Of a DNA stretch of 22,203 bases, positions 1-6,909 are shown one piece after another. The stretch is from a virus. A program made the translations under genes and the position numbers. Position 1 is the first letter of the stretch, and each line of letters starts with the position of its first letter. The DNA lies in IMG/VR virus record IMGVR_UViG_3300007072_000049, positions 1 to 22,203 of that record; one strand, written 5' to 3'. The notes beneath the pieces were generated by a model that saw nothing but the letters and a program-made list of their open reading frames with translations, ran no database searches and had not been told where the DNA came from.

Positions 1-2
1 AA

Positions 3-1175
3 TTTGGTCTCAAAGATTTAGTAGGAGATTTACTGCCTCTTGCCGGCGAAGATTCCCCCGGTTTTAATCCCGACGATAATATAGAATATAGGGATCCTGA
101 GGAAGTTGAAAAAGAAATAGAAGGAGAAAAGAAAAGCGCTTCTTCAAAGAAAGACACTGCTCAAAAAACAACTAAGAAAACAGACGAAGAAGAGGAAGAT
201 GAGGAATTAGAAGACTCAGAAGAAAAAGACGAAGAAGACAGCGAGAAAGATGACGAGGGTAAAAGTAAGGGAGAAGAATCTGATGAGGGTTCTGATGAAG
301 AAAAATCTTCCGAGCTTGGTGAGTATGAAAGCGAAATAGCCGAATTCTTTGTTTCTAAACTTGCTGAAGAACTTGGTTGGGAAATAGATGAAGACCTAAA
401 GGTTGAAGGGGTTTCTGATGTTGTTGAACTTATAAAGAAAACAGTTGAAGAAAATTCTAGACCAGAATATCCAAGCGAAGAAGTTGAGGAGGTTGCTAGA
501 TTTGTTGAAAACGGTGGCAGTCTTAAGGATTTCGTTGAAACCGTTTATGGTGGAGAAGTTGATTTTAAAAACATAGACCTTGATGACGAAGAAAATCAGA
601 AAAAAGTTATAAGGGAAAACTTAAAAGATCTTGGGTACTCTGCTGAAAAAATTAACAAGGTTGTAGACAGATATGAAACCGCCGGAGTACTAGAGGACGA
701 GGCAAGAGATGCTTTAGAAACACTAGTACAGAGAAGGGAAGAAACTAAGAAAAAGCTATTAGAAGAGCAGGAAAATTATAACAAAATTATAAAAAAACAA
801 CAACTCGAGTTTATTAATAACGTAAATAAAGAGTTGAAAAACACAACCGATTTTTACGGTTATCAATTAACTGATAAAGAAAAGAAAGAACTTTACGACG
901 ATTTATTTAAACCACTTGCAGACGGTCAGACAAAGTTCCAGAAAGAATATAATAAAAACGGAGTAAGAAATTTAATAGAAACAGCAATGTTTCTAAAATA
1001 TAAAGACAAATTATTTAAAGACGTTTCAAAGAAGGCTGAGAGTAATGCTACTAAGAAACTACTGCAAAAAATAAAGGAAAACAAGGGAACTTCAAATAAA
1101 ATGAAGGGCTCTGGATCTGGCGGTGGCGAAAGTAGCACTTCGCTTAGTGATCTTGGAAGGTTTTTCAATAAATAA
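3..1175 (+). CDS. Scaffold-like / prohead core protein, 5' end outside the window
   Basis: The reading frame is open from the left edge to TAA at 1175, giving about 390 visible residues without an N-terminus. No ATG lies in this frame in the window, so the gene starts upstream; the TTG at 834 is not a credible start. Visible residues ~30-110 are a very acidic, low-complexity Glu/Asp/Lys/Ser tract. Two charged, mostly helical stretches follow, including a likely coiled coil around residues 215-275 rich in Glu, Lys and Gln. The tail is a Gly/Ser linker (residues ~364-378) ending in a short hydrophobic segment, SLSDLGRFF. An acidic, helical, coiled-coil protein directly upstream of the major capsid gene is the usual picture for a scaffolding or prohead core protein, which would guide capsid assembly and then be removed. 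The role is inferred from composition and position; no catalytic motif is visible. Confidence 0.6.
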   Translation, partial: FGLKDLVGDLLPLAGEDSPGFNPDDNIEYRDPEEVEKEIEGEKKSASSKKDTAQKTTKKTDEEEEDEELEDSEEKDEEDSEKDDEGKSKGEESDEGSDEEKSSELGEYESEIAEFFVSKLAEELGWEIDEDLKVEGVSDVVELIKKTVEENSRPEYPSEEVEEVARFVENGGSLKDFVETVYGGEVDFKNIDLDDEENQKKVIRENLKDLGYSAEKINKVVDRYETAGVLEDEARDALETLVQRREETKKKLLEEQENYNKIIKKQQLEFINNVNKELKNTTDFYGYQLTDKEKKELYDDLFKPLADGQTKFQKEYNKNGVRNLIETAMFLKYKDKLFKDVSKKAESNATKKLLQKIKENKGTSNKMKGSGSGGGESSTSLSDLGRFFNK

Positions 1176-1204
1176 AAACAAAAACACAAGAAATGTATTA
1201 GTAT

Positions 1205-2668
1205 ATGGAAAATAATCTTTTAAACAGTCTAGTACTGTATAGAACTAAATGGAACTCAGGACTAGCAGATTCTAATTTGCTTTCAAACGCTCTACTTACA
1301 CAGCCCGCACAGATGTCAACAGTCATATCCTATATTTTTGGTAGATTTGATCAGGGAAATATCCTCGACTATCTTACTCAGGGTATGGGAAGAACCATGG
1401 TTGTTGAAAACAGCGAGTTTGAATGGCCGGTTATGATTGAACATGACAAGGCCGTTACAATTAGGGATGCTAAATGGCAGGGAGCATCTATTTCTGCTAC
1501 AGATACTCCCGGTGCTGGCGGATCTGTTATTCAGTTGTGGTTAGATGAAAAGTGGTTTGGCCCTGGTGCAGTACTTGAATTCGACGACAAAGAATATCAG
1601 GTTAGGGTTAAGGGCGAGCCTTATCAGGACGGTTCTCTTTGGGTGTATGAAGTTGTAGTAGCTGATGGTCAGGTTGAATCTTATATTCCGCCTTCACTTT
1701 TGGCTGCCGGTAAACAGGTTAGTAGACTTGGTTCTGCTTACGAAGAATACAGCGAAGAAGCCGACTTTGTAAACTATGCCACACCGTTTAAGCTGCGTAA
1801 TCAGCTTACAACTATGCGTATGTCTTACGACATTACGGGTACTGTTTTCAGCGATGTTATGGTCATTGAACTCAGAGACCCCAAGACTAAGAAAGCCACT
1901 CGTTATTGGGCTCCTTATCAGGAATGGACAGCTTGGAGGCAGTGGTATGAAAGAATAGATAGAATGTCTGTTTATTCTAAATACAATAAGAATACTGACG
2001 GCTCTATTTCTCTTATTGGTTCTAACGGACGCCCTGTTCCTATTGGGGCTGGGCTTCTTCAGCAGATTTCTCCTTCAAATAGGCGTTATTATACAAAGTT
2101 GACTCTTGATACACTTGATACCTATCTTGGCGATCTTTCATACAACATCCTGGGATTTGGCGAACGTAAGTTTGTTGCTCTCTGTGGTGAAATGGCAATG
2201 AAAGAACTTGATAGAGTTCTTCGTGAAAAAGCTTCTGCTTATACATTGGTTGATTCCAAATTTATAACTGGTAGTGGACAGGAACTTGCTCTTGGTGGAC
2301 AGTTTGTTACCTACAAGGGACTTAACGGTGTAGAACTTACACTTAAACACTTCCCGCTGTATGACAATCCTGTTTATAATAGGAAGCTTCATCCTATATC
2401 TGGTAAACCTCTCGAATCTTACCGAATGACGTTTATTAACTTCGGTATGAGAGATGGTGAATCAAACGTTGTTAAAGTTGTTAAAAAGGGTAGGGAACTT
2501 GTTACTTGGTACACTGGTGGATCTGTTGGTCCTCAGGGATTCTCGAATTCTATTAACAATCTTCGTTCGAACGCCAGAGATGGTTATCAGGTTCACTTTT
2601 TGTCAGAGCAGATACTTGCTATTAAAGATCCGACAACTTGCGGTGAACTTATTTGCGACGCTGAATAA
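1205..2668 (+). CDS. Major capsid protein (HK97-fold, crAss-like)
   Basis: This 487-residue protein is the expected length for crAss-like major capsid proteins (about 490 residues), which build the icosahedral shell with an HK97-type fold. The C-terminal part (residues ~375-485) carries a pattern I associate with capsid proteins of crAss-like and related Bacteroidota phages: PLYDNPVYNRKLHP, then KPLESYRMTF, and a last block ending in DPTTCGELI. It lies 29 nt after a scaffold-like gene and 16 nt before a conserved structural gene, as expected for a head block. The start ATG has no Shine-Dalgarno; the leader is A-rich. A nearby ATG at 1193 is followed at once by TAG and is not a start. A shadow annotation on another strand or frame is unlikely, since codon use matches the neighbouring genes. 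The fold and family come from memory, not from a structural comparison. Confidence 0.85.
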   Translation: MENNLLNSLVLYRTKWNSGLADSNLLSNALLTQPAQMSTVISYIFGRFDQGNILDYLTQGMGRTMVVENSEFEWPVMIEHDKAVTIRDAKWQGASISATDTPGAGGSVIQLWLDEKWFGPGAVLEFDDKEYQVRVKGEPYQDGSLWVYEVVVADGQVESYIPPSLLAAGKQVSRLGSAYEEYSEEADFVNYATPFKLRNQLTTMRMSYDITGTVFSDVMVIELRDPKTKKATRYWAPYQEWTAWRQWYERIDRMSVYSKYNKNTDGSISLIGSNGRPVPIGAGLLQQISPSNRRYYTKLTLDTLDTYLGDLSYNILGFGERKFVALCGEMAMKELDRVLREKASAYTLVDSKFITGSGQELALGGQFVTYKGLNGVELTLKHFPLYDNPVYNRKLHPISGKPLESYRMTFINFGMRDGESNVVKVVKKGRELVTWYTGGSVGPQGFSNSINNLRSNARDGYQVHFLSEQILAIKDPTTCGELICDAE

Positions 2669-2684
2669 TTAAATATAGAATAAA

Positions 2685-3572
2685 ATGATAGTAGTTGTAC
2701 GCCCACTGGGCAGGAATAGTTGGTCAGGTTTTTCTAGGTACAAAAATTGTACAGAATACCTAGGCACATATTACACACGTTCTGGTGCACTTTATACTGG
2801 ATTGACGCCAGAAGATGCTGAAAGGCTTGGAAATTTACTGGGACTTGATTTAAGACCCTCTTCTGCATATTGGGAAAGTTTTGTTATACCTATGACCGGT
2901 AAGGATTTGTATTTAGACACTTCATACCCGTCAGATGAATTAAAGTATTTGTTTCTCAAGAACCATAAGAGGGTCCAAGCCTCTATCTCAGAAGTAAAGC
3001 CTGGTGCAAATTATGTAATGATTGATAAAACAAACGAGGCTAAGGAAGCCAATAAGTTTAATAGAATTAAGAGAAGGGCTGCGGTGGAATTTGAAAAAAT
3101 GTCATTGGACGATATGCGTAAGTGTTTACGTCTGTATGGCTATAATTCAGAAAGTTCTTCTGCCGAGATTATAGAAAGCACTTTGTATGACCTTATTGAA
3201 GGTAATCCTGAAAGATTTCTTGATAAGTGGGTTGATAATAAGGATAGGGAGCTATATGTTTTGCTAGAGACTGCAATATCTAAAAATATTATAAGGAAAT
3301 CTGGTGGAATGTATAGATACGGTGGTGAAATACTTGGTAATAGTAAAGACGGTGCCGTTGCTTACCTTAAAAACCCAACAAACCAAGATATTAGGGTTGC
3401 TATAGACAGAGAAGTTGCTGGTAAACCAGAATTTTCTATGGTAGACAGGTCTGCAGAAATAAACGAGGAAGAAGAATCTCCAGCTGCAAAAGCCATTTCT
3501 AAAGCTAAAAAACTTAAAAAACAAGACGTTTCTGATGAGGCAGATGTGCCTAACGAACTTCTTGTAAAATAA
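2685..3572 (+). CDS. Conserved virion structural protein downstream of MCP
   Basis: The 295-residue product directly follows the capsid gene. The N-terminal ~85 residues are aromatic-rich and probably a beta domain. Residues ~135-210 form a helical, SAP-like segment (SLDDMRKCLRLYGYN, then an aliphatic/acidic helix and NPERFLDKW). A short module with KNIIRKSGG and GEILG follows, of the type seen in structural proteins of crAss-like and other large phages. The last ~45 residues are a disordered Glu/Lys tail. In crAss-like phages a conserved gene of this kind follows the capsid gene; its exact position in the particle is not something I can state. The start ATG lacks a Shine-Dalgarno. The stop codon is only 3 nt before the RNA stem starting at 3576. 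Confidence 0.6.
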   Translation: MIVVVRPLGRNSWSGFSRYKNCTEYLGTYYTRSGALYTGLTPEDAERLGNLLGLDLRPSSAYWESFVIPMTGKDLYLDTSYPSDELKYLFLKNHKRVQASISEVKPGANYVMIDKTNEAKEANKFNRIKRRAAVEFEKMSLDDMRKCLRLYGYNSESSSAEIIESTLYDLIEGNPERFLDKWVDNKDRELYVLLETAISKNIIRKSGGMYRYGGEILGNSKDGAVAYLKNPTNQDIRVAIDREVAGKPEFSMVDRSAEINEEEESPAAKAISKAKKLKKQDVSDEADVPNELLVK

Positions 3573-3575
3573 ACA

Positions 3576-3622
3576 GTAAATAAACGGCAGCTTTATTTAC
3601 GACTTGTATATACACTGCTGCC
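3576..3622 (+). promoter_or_regulatory. Predicted H-type RNA pseudoknot in the 3573-3769 gap
   Basis: A perfect 9-bp inverted repeat pairs GTAAATAAA (3576-3584) with TTTATTTAC (3592-3600), leaving the 7-nt loop CGGCAGC. Six loop bases, GGCAGC (3586-3591), are the exact complement of GCTGCC (3617-3622). The layout is a classic H-type pseudoknot: stem 1 of 9 bp, a 1-nt first loop, no spacer between stems, and a 16-nt second loop, which is geometrically feasible. The second loop contains the palindrome TGTATATACA (3605-3614). The element begins 3 nt after a stop codon inside an otherwise gene-dense operon, and could protect an mRNA end, act as a cis regulator or belong to a small RNA. The pairing is seen directly; any function is inference. 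Confidence 0.5.
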
Positions 3623-3677
3623 AAATTAAAAGGGAGAGTTTGACGTGGAAATGCTAATAAGCAAAGTAGAAGAACTT

Positions 3678-3744
3678 TATCCCAAAGACTTGTTAGTCTT
3701 AGGGATAGTAAAATCACAACTGTCCCTGTATTACTGCAAAGTAA
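3678..3744 (+). promoter_or_regulatory. RNA hairpins upstream of the 3770 gene
   Basis: A 13-position stem pairs 3678-3690 with 3695-3707 (12 bp, one A-A mismatch) across a TGTT loop. A second hairpin pairs TTACT (3731-3735) with AGTAA (3740-3744) across GCAA, a GNRA-type tetraloop. The GGGATA arm (3702-3707) could instead pair with TGTCCC (3721-3726, one G-U), so alternative folds exist. No T-run follows the strong stem, so a simple terminator is unlikely. Together with the pseudoknot at 3576-3622 most of this ~197-nt gap can fold. It may be one structured RNA or a leader controlling the gene that starts at 3770. Confidence 0.4.
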
Positions 3745-3769
3745 ATAATAACTAACTAACAAGTTAAAA

Positions 3770-4774
3770 ATGATTGATAGAGTTCATAGCGTTATAGTTG
3801 GAAAGAACATAAGCAGGACAGCTAGTTTGGTAATCTATTCTTTGAATGGGAGTGCCGGAAACTTAGCTGATGGTGAAGTTTTTGTAGCAGACAAGAACAA
3901 GAAATTTGTAGAGGGTTCTATTGGTGTTGAAGATACTGATACTATCTACATTGGTGTTGGTCTTGGTTCTACAGTAACTTACGCCGATGCTAATGGTAAT
4001 TCACTTACAACTAGACGCATAAAATGGTCTGCCCCCATTATGGGCAAATATGTTAAATCTTATGTTGGGACACCGTATACGGCTCGTGCTCAACAGTCTT
4101 CATCTTTTGCACACAGTATTACACCTGTGGCAGGAAAAGAGTATGTTCTTAGGATTATCTACAAAGACATGGTAGAACATCCCGGACAGTTTACTCATAC
4201 TTATAGGTATATTGCTACTAGTTCAGAAACAACTTCTGACGCTCTTTTTGCAAAACTTGCTGCTGTTGTTAATAAACACAGTGGTCGTAGGGTGACTGCT
4301 AGCAATAACAGTGGTACGTTTACACTCACAGCCCTTGCTATTCCGGAATCTACAACTTCAGTAAACGATATAGATCCTGATATCCCAGTACATTTTGTGC
4401 CGGTGTTGGCTTCTGTAGAATCTACTGGTTGGGTTAATATTCCCGGAACATGGACTCATACCCCCACAGTTAAAGGTGCTGGAAACTGGTTTCAGGTTAG
4501 AGATCGTGAAAAAGCCGCTCTTGGTTATCAGGGTGTTACTAACCAGACTTTGTTTCCTGTTAAGAAACCCGATATTAGTGCTGTTGTTGGTTCTACTTAT
4601 CACACTATTATCATAGAGAGTGAAATTGAATACAAAGCTGCTGACGATAGAGTTAGGAGAGCGCCTGTTACTGTTGAAATTTTTATTCCTTCGGCAGCTG
4701 GTCAGCTTGCTAACGTAGTGTCTACGCTTAACAGCTATATGGGTTCTGTTGGAAAAGATTCTATAGTTTTTTAA
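3770..4774 (+). CDS. Virion structural protein of the head block, unassigned
   Basis: The 334-residue protein is rich in beta-forming residues with few charged helices. The N-terminus has DRVHSVIVGKN followed by SLADGEV-like text (residues ~30-40, NLADGEVFVAD). The middle part (residues ~150-200) has a helix plus SGRRVTASNNSGTFTLTA, and the C-terminal part has PVTVEIFIPSAAGQ. These features recall structural proteins in Bacteroidota tailed phages. Plausible roles are an auxiliary capsid protein or a tube/connector component; I cannot choose between them. It follows the structured gap at 3573-3769, so its expression may be set by that leader. There is no Shine-Dalgarno; the sequence before the ATG is A-rich. 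Confidence 0.5.
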   Translation: MIDRVHSVIVGKNISRTASLVIYSLNGSAGNLADGEVFVADKNKKFVEGSIGVEDTDTIYIGVGLGSTVTYADANGNSLTTRRIKWSAPIMGKYVKSYVGTPYTARAQQSSSFAHSITPVAGKEYVLRIIYKDMVEHPGQFTHTYRYIATSSETTSDALFAKLAAVVNKHSGRRVTASNNSGTFTLTALAIPESTTSVNDIDPDIPVHFVPVLASVESTGWVNIPGTWTHTPTVKGAGNWFQVRDREKAALGYQGVTNQTLFPVKKPDISAVVGSTYHTIIIESEIEYKAADDRVRRAPVTVEIFIPSAAGQLANVVSTLNSYMGSVGKDSIVF

Positions 4775-4786
4775 TTTATAATTTAT

Positions 4787-4791
4787 AGGAG
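4787..4791 (+). promoter_or_regulatory. Shine-Dalgarno AGGAG before the 4800 gene
   Basis: AGGAG lies 8 nt before the ATG at 4800, an ideal spacing. I saw no comparable site before any other called gene in the window, where starts are preceded by A/T-rich sequence as usual in Bacteroidota. It fixes the start of the decoration-like gene and suggests strong translation. Confidence 0.7.
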
Positions 4792-4799
4792 ATTTTAAA

Positions 4800-5270
4800 A
4801 TGGCTACGAAAAAATATAGATCTTTTGCATCTAAAAGAATTCAGAAGTTTACATGGAAGCAGTCTGTGGATGGTGGTACAAGAAATACTACCATAAGCCT
4901 TGGTACACTTCCTGCTAACATTTTGGTTTGTGGTGGTTTTGCTGTTGTTAACACACAGCCAATAGGTTCTAGTACTAGTATATCTTTTGGTTATACTGGA
5001 CAAACTACGGCTCTTTATCCGCTTACTGCTGTATCAAACCTTACTGCTAACAAGGTTATAAAACTCCTTCCTGGGGCTGTTGACCTTAACAGTAGTGTTG
5101 CATATTCAGATTTTAATACAGCGGCTAATATGGTGTCTGCAACCAGAACTGGTAGTGCCCATGGTGCCTTTGTACTTACAGCGCCCAAGGATGTTGTTAT
5201 TAGTATATCTAACAACACCGACCTTAGTGCTGGTGATATAACGTTGTTTATTGAGTACTATGTACTCTAA
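4800..5270 (+). CDS. Small beta-rich virion protein, probable capsid decoration protein
   Basis: The 156-residue product begins with a basic segment (MATKKYRSFASKR) and is then almost entirely beta-type sequence with Gly, Ser, Thr, Val and Ala. A stretch reading SLGTLPANILVCGGFAVV (residues ~32-50) resembles the 'LPAxxxVxxVxV' strand pattern of small phage head decoration proteins, and the end IFIEYYV-like strand (LFIEYYVL) closes a compact domain. There are no membrane segments. The gene is bracketed by the only good Shine-Dalgarno in the window and by an intrinsic terminator immediately after its stop, an arrangement suited to a high-copy capsid surface protein. The decoration role is inferred from size, composition and context; a head-fibre or minor structural role is also possible. 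Confidence 0.5.
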   Translation: MATKKYRSFASKRIQKFTWKQSVDGGTRNTTISLGTLPANILVCGGFAVVNTQPIGSSTSISFGYTGQTTALYPLTAVSNLTANKVIKLLPGAVDLNSSVAYSDFNTAANMVSATRTGSAHGAFVLTAPKDVVISISNNTDLSAGDITLFIEYYVL

Positions 5271-5280
5271 TGTATAATTT

Positions 5281-5314
5281 GGGGGTTCCTCAAAGGAGCC
5301 CCCTTATTTTGTTT
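5281..5314 (+). terminator. Intrinsic terminator after the decoration-like gene
   Basis: GGGGGTTCCT (5281-5290) pairs with AGGAGCCCCC (5294-5303) across a 3-nt CAA loop, giving a 10-bp stem with one T-G wobble. A T-rich tail, TTATTTTGTTT (5304-5314), follows. It is the clearest Rho-independent terminator in the window. It lies 11 nt after the stop at 5270 and just before the lysis cassette, so it should limit read-through from the head genes. Confidence 0.85.
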
Positions 5315-5317
5315 AAA

Positions 5318-5626
5318 ATGAATGATATTGAATTGGCTGTTAAGCTTTCAAAAATAGATGATAAATTAGAGGCCATATTGCAACAGGTCACTAAAACAAA
5401 CGGTAGGGTTACCGATTTAGAAAATAGGGTTGATGTTATAGAAAAAGAACATATAGCAAATCCTATAAAAGTTTACAAAGAAGATTTAGAAAATTTAAAA
5501 AAAGATATAGAAGTTATTAGAATGTTTTCTTCAAAACCAAAAATTTTAATGCTTACCATAGCCGGTATTTTATTTTTATTACTTGCTAGTGGTATTTTTG
5601 ATTTCATTAAGTTGCTTGCTAGATAA
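5318..5626 (+). CDS. XhlA-like coiled-coil membrane protein, holin accessory
   Basis: From the ATG at 5318 the product has 102 residues. Residues ~5-68 are charged heptad-like helix (KIDDKLEAILQQV, then VTDLENRVDVIEKEH), and residues ~75-98 are one strong hydrophobic membrane segment (ILMLTIAGILFLLLASG) near the C-terminus. This order, coiled coil then C-terminal membrane anchor, matches the XhlA type found beside phage endolysins. An in-frame ATG at 5270 would add 16 residues, but those would be encoded by the terminator stem, so 5318 is preferred. The stop TAA overlaps the next ATG by one base (TAATG), which suggests translational coupling to the endolysin. A spanin- or antiholin-type role is an alternative. 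Confidence 0.6.
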   Translation: MNDIELAVKLSKIDDKLEAILQQVTKTNGRVTDLENRVDVIEKEHIANPIKVYKEDLENLKKDIEVIRMFSSKPKILMLTIAGILFLLLASGIFDFIKLLAR

Positions 5627-6120
5627 TGGAAAATATAAGTAAACATATAAGTTACGAAGAGGCAACATTTAGTCCAGAGGCTAAAAGGTTGAGGATTGAC
5701 AACACGCCAGATAAGGATAACCTTGAAAATATGAAGGCGTTGGCTGAGAAAGTTTTTGAGCCTATAAGGGAGAAATTTGGCGTTCCAATTTACATTCACT
5801 CTTTCTATAGGTCACAAAAACTTAACAAAGCCATTGGTGGTTCAAAAACAAGCCAGCATATGGCATTAGAGGGCAGTGCTGCTATAGATATAGACTTTGA
5901 AGTCTATAAAAGGAATGTTACAAACAAAGAAGCGTTTGATTGGATACGAAAAAATATTGAGTTTGACCAACTTATAGCCGAGGACATTGATGATAAAGGT
6001 AATATAAATTGGATACATATAAGTTACAACAGGTTTGGAAAGAACAGGGGTCAAGTTATGAAAATGGTTATTAAAGTAGATGAAAATGGAGAACGAAAAA
6101 AAATCTACGAAGAGTACTAA
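5626..6120 (+). CDS. M15-family peptidase endolysin
   Basis: The 164-residue protein has the marks of the M15 D,D-/L,D-carboxypeptidase-like family used by phages to cut peptidoglycan stem peptides. After the N-terminal helices come FYRSQKLN (residues 60-67), SQHMALEGSAAIDID (76-90) and, following FDQLIAED (113-120), WIHIS (129-133). Probable zinc ligands are H78, D88 and H131, with E119 the likely catalytic acid/base. The spacing between the first His and Asp is longer than the usual SxHxxGxAxD pattern. There is no signal peptide, so a holin is needed for export; holin-like and XhlA-like genes flank it. The start overlaps the upstream stop by one base. The last ~40 nt overlap the holin-like gene. 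The family call is firm; cleavage specificity is not visible. Confidence 0.85.
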   Translation: MENISKHISYEEATFSPEAKRLRIDNTPDKDNLENMKALAEKVFEPIREKFGVPIYIHSFYRSQKLNKAIGGSKTSQHMALEGSAAIDIDFEVYKRNVTNKEAFDWIRKNIEFDQLIAEDIDDKGNINWIHISYNRFGKNRGQVMKMVIKVDENGERKKIYEEY

Positions 6121-6322
6121 AATAGGATTCTTCGAAGAAGATGTTAATGTTTTTAGTATTACAAGACTTATATTTGCGGTTGGTATTCTATGGTCCATTG
6201 TATTTACGACAGCATATTCTTTTAAAGAAGGAGTTACTGCTAGTGATTTGGCGTTAATCTTTGGTTCATTCTCTGGGGTATTTTCTGCTTTGAAAATAGG
6301 TAATAAAATTTTTGAAAAATAA
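6080..6322 (+). CDS. Holin-like small membrane protein
   Basis: The 80-residue product has a charged N-terminus (about 22 residues, Lys/Glu/Ser/Thr-rich) and two hydrophobic segments: residues ~26-48 (SITRLIFAVGILWSIVFTTAY) and ~56-74 (DLALIFGSFSGVFSALKIG), ending in a Lys-containing tail. Size, topology and position directly after an endolysin fit a phage holin that permeabilises the inner membrane at the end of infection. It overlaps the endolysin gene by 41 nt in another frame. ATGs at 6080 and 6086 are both possible starts, differing by two residues; such paired starts are known in some holin genes, but no evidence for a dual start exists here. No specific holin family is assigned. Confidence 0.7.
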   Translation: MKMENEKKSTKSTKIGFFEEDVNVFSITRLIFAVGILWSIVFTTAYSFKEGVTASDLALIFGSFSGVFSALKIGNKIFEK

Positions 6323-6327
6323 ATATT

Positions 6328-6906
6328 ATGTTTAATAATATTAAGGTTCTACTTTTTGCTATAGGCGTGTTTGTACTGCTTGGTATAACCAATATAATGC
6401 AGTATAAACAAATAAAGGCTTTACAAGAAAGTCTTAGAATAAGTGAAAATAACTACATAGCTGTAGTAGATGAAAACTCTAGGCTTCAGGAACTTACTGT
6501 TGACCAGTTTAGAAAATACAATTACAAACTAGATAGTATAGCAAAAAACCTTAATATAAAATTAAAACCTGGTGTTCAGGTTGTTCAATCTACGTATACC
6601 TATAAGGATACTGTAGCTTATAGAATAGAATTCAAAGATTCTACAATTTATAATATAATCAAAGGTGATACTTTAAAGTTTGTAGCCCCAAAAGGTTGTT
6701 TTGAGGTTTCTGGAATGGTTACCAAACAAGGCGTGGACATAGAAAACGTTGCAATAAAAGACGAGCTAACTGTATTTGTTAATGTAAAGGGTTACGACAA
6801 GAAATTTTTGTTTTTTAAATGGAAGCCCTATTATAGAGCTGTTGTTTATTCAAAGTGTAATAATGATACTATACACGTTGAAGATTATATAAAAATAAAG
6901 AAATAA
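6328..6906 (+). CDS. i-spanin-like inner-membrane protein (DUF6549-like)
   Basis: The 192-residue protein has one N-terminal membrane segment (residues ~4-24, IKVLLFAIGVFVLLGITNIM), a helical coiled-coil stretch (residues ~25-80) and a C-terminal beta-rich periplasmic part. Signal-anchor plus coiled coil placed last in a lysis cassette is the pattern of i-spanins (Rz-like), which help fuse the inner and outer membranes. The sequence recalls small Bacteroidota phage and prophage proteins annotated DUF6549; that link is from memory. No lipoprotein o-spanin gene is visible nested in or beside it. It starts 5 nt after the holin-like gene's stop and ends 3 nt before the next gene. The beta-rich C-terminal half is unusual for a classical Rz and may carry another function. 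Confidence 0.55.
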   Translation: MFNNIKVLLFAIGVFVLLGITNIMQYKQIKALQESLRISENNYIAVVDENSRLQELTVDQFRKYNYKLDSIAKNLNIKLKPGVQVVQSTYTYKDTVAYRIEFKDSTIYNIIKGDTLKFVAPKGCFEVSGMVTKQGVDIENVAIKDELTVFVNVKGYDKKFLFFKWKPYYRAVVYSKCNNDTIHVEDYIKIKK

Positions 6907-6909
6907 GCA

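Noticed and set aside
788-800. A-rich run as a slippery site for programmed -1 frameshifting in the scaffold-like gene.
   Set aside because: The A AAA AAC heptamer is not in the correct reading frame, and no downstream gene in the -1 frame is apparent.
834-1175. A separate 113-residue gene starting at TTG 834.
   Set aside because: The frame is open from the left window edge, with continuous coiled-coil sequence across 834; it is the C-terminal part of the scaffold-like gene.
926-1189. Antisense ORFs over the head and tail genes (e.g. 926-1189, 2138-2392, 9708-10094).
   Set aside because: Each lies opposite a convincing + strand gene with no domain, spacing or start signal; they are shadows of AT-rich coding sequence.
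3631-3726. A tRNA-like fold with AGGGA and TCCCT as acceptor arms.
   Set aside because: No T-loop sequence, no proper D-arm, and the ~96-nt length with a strong internal hairpin does not fit tRNA.
3645-3755. A 36-codon ORF from GTG (in-frame ATG at 3651) with AGGGAG 8 nt upstream, inside the structured gap.
   Set aside because: It is short, has no recognisable motif, and overlaps the 12-bp hairpin and alternative RNA pairings. It remains a competing explanation to a structured RNA and should be tested by conservation, but is not supported enough to call.
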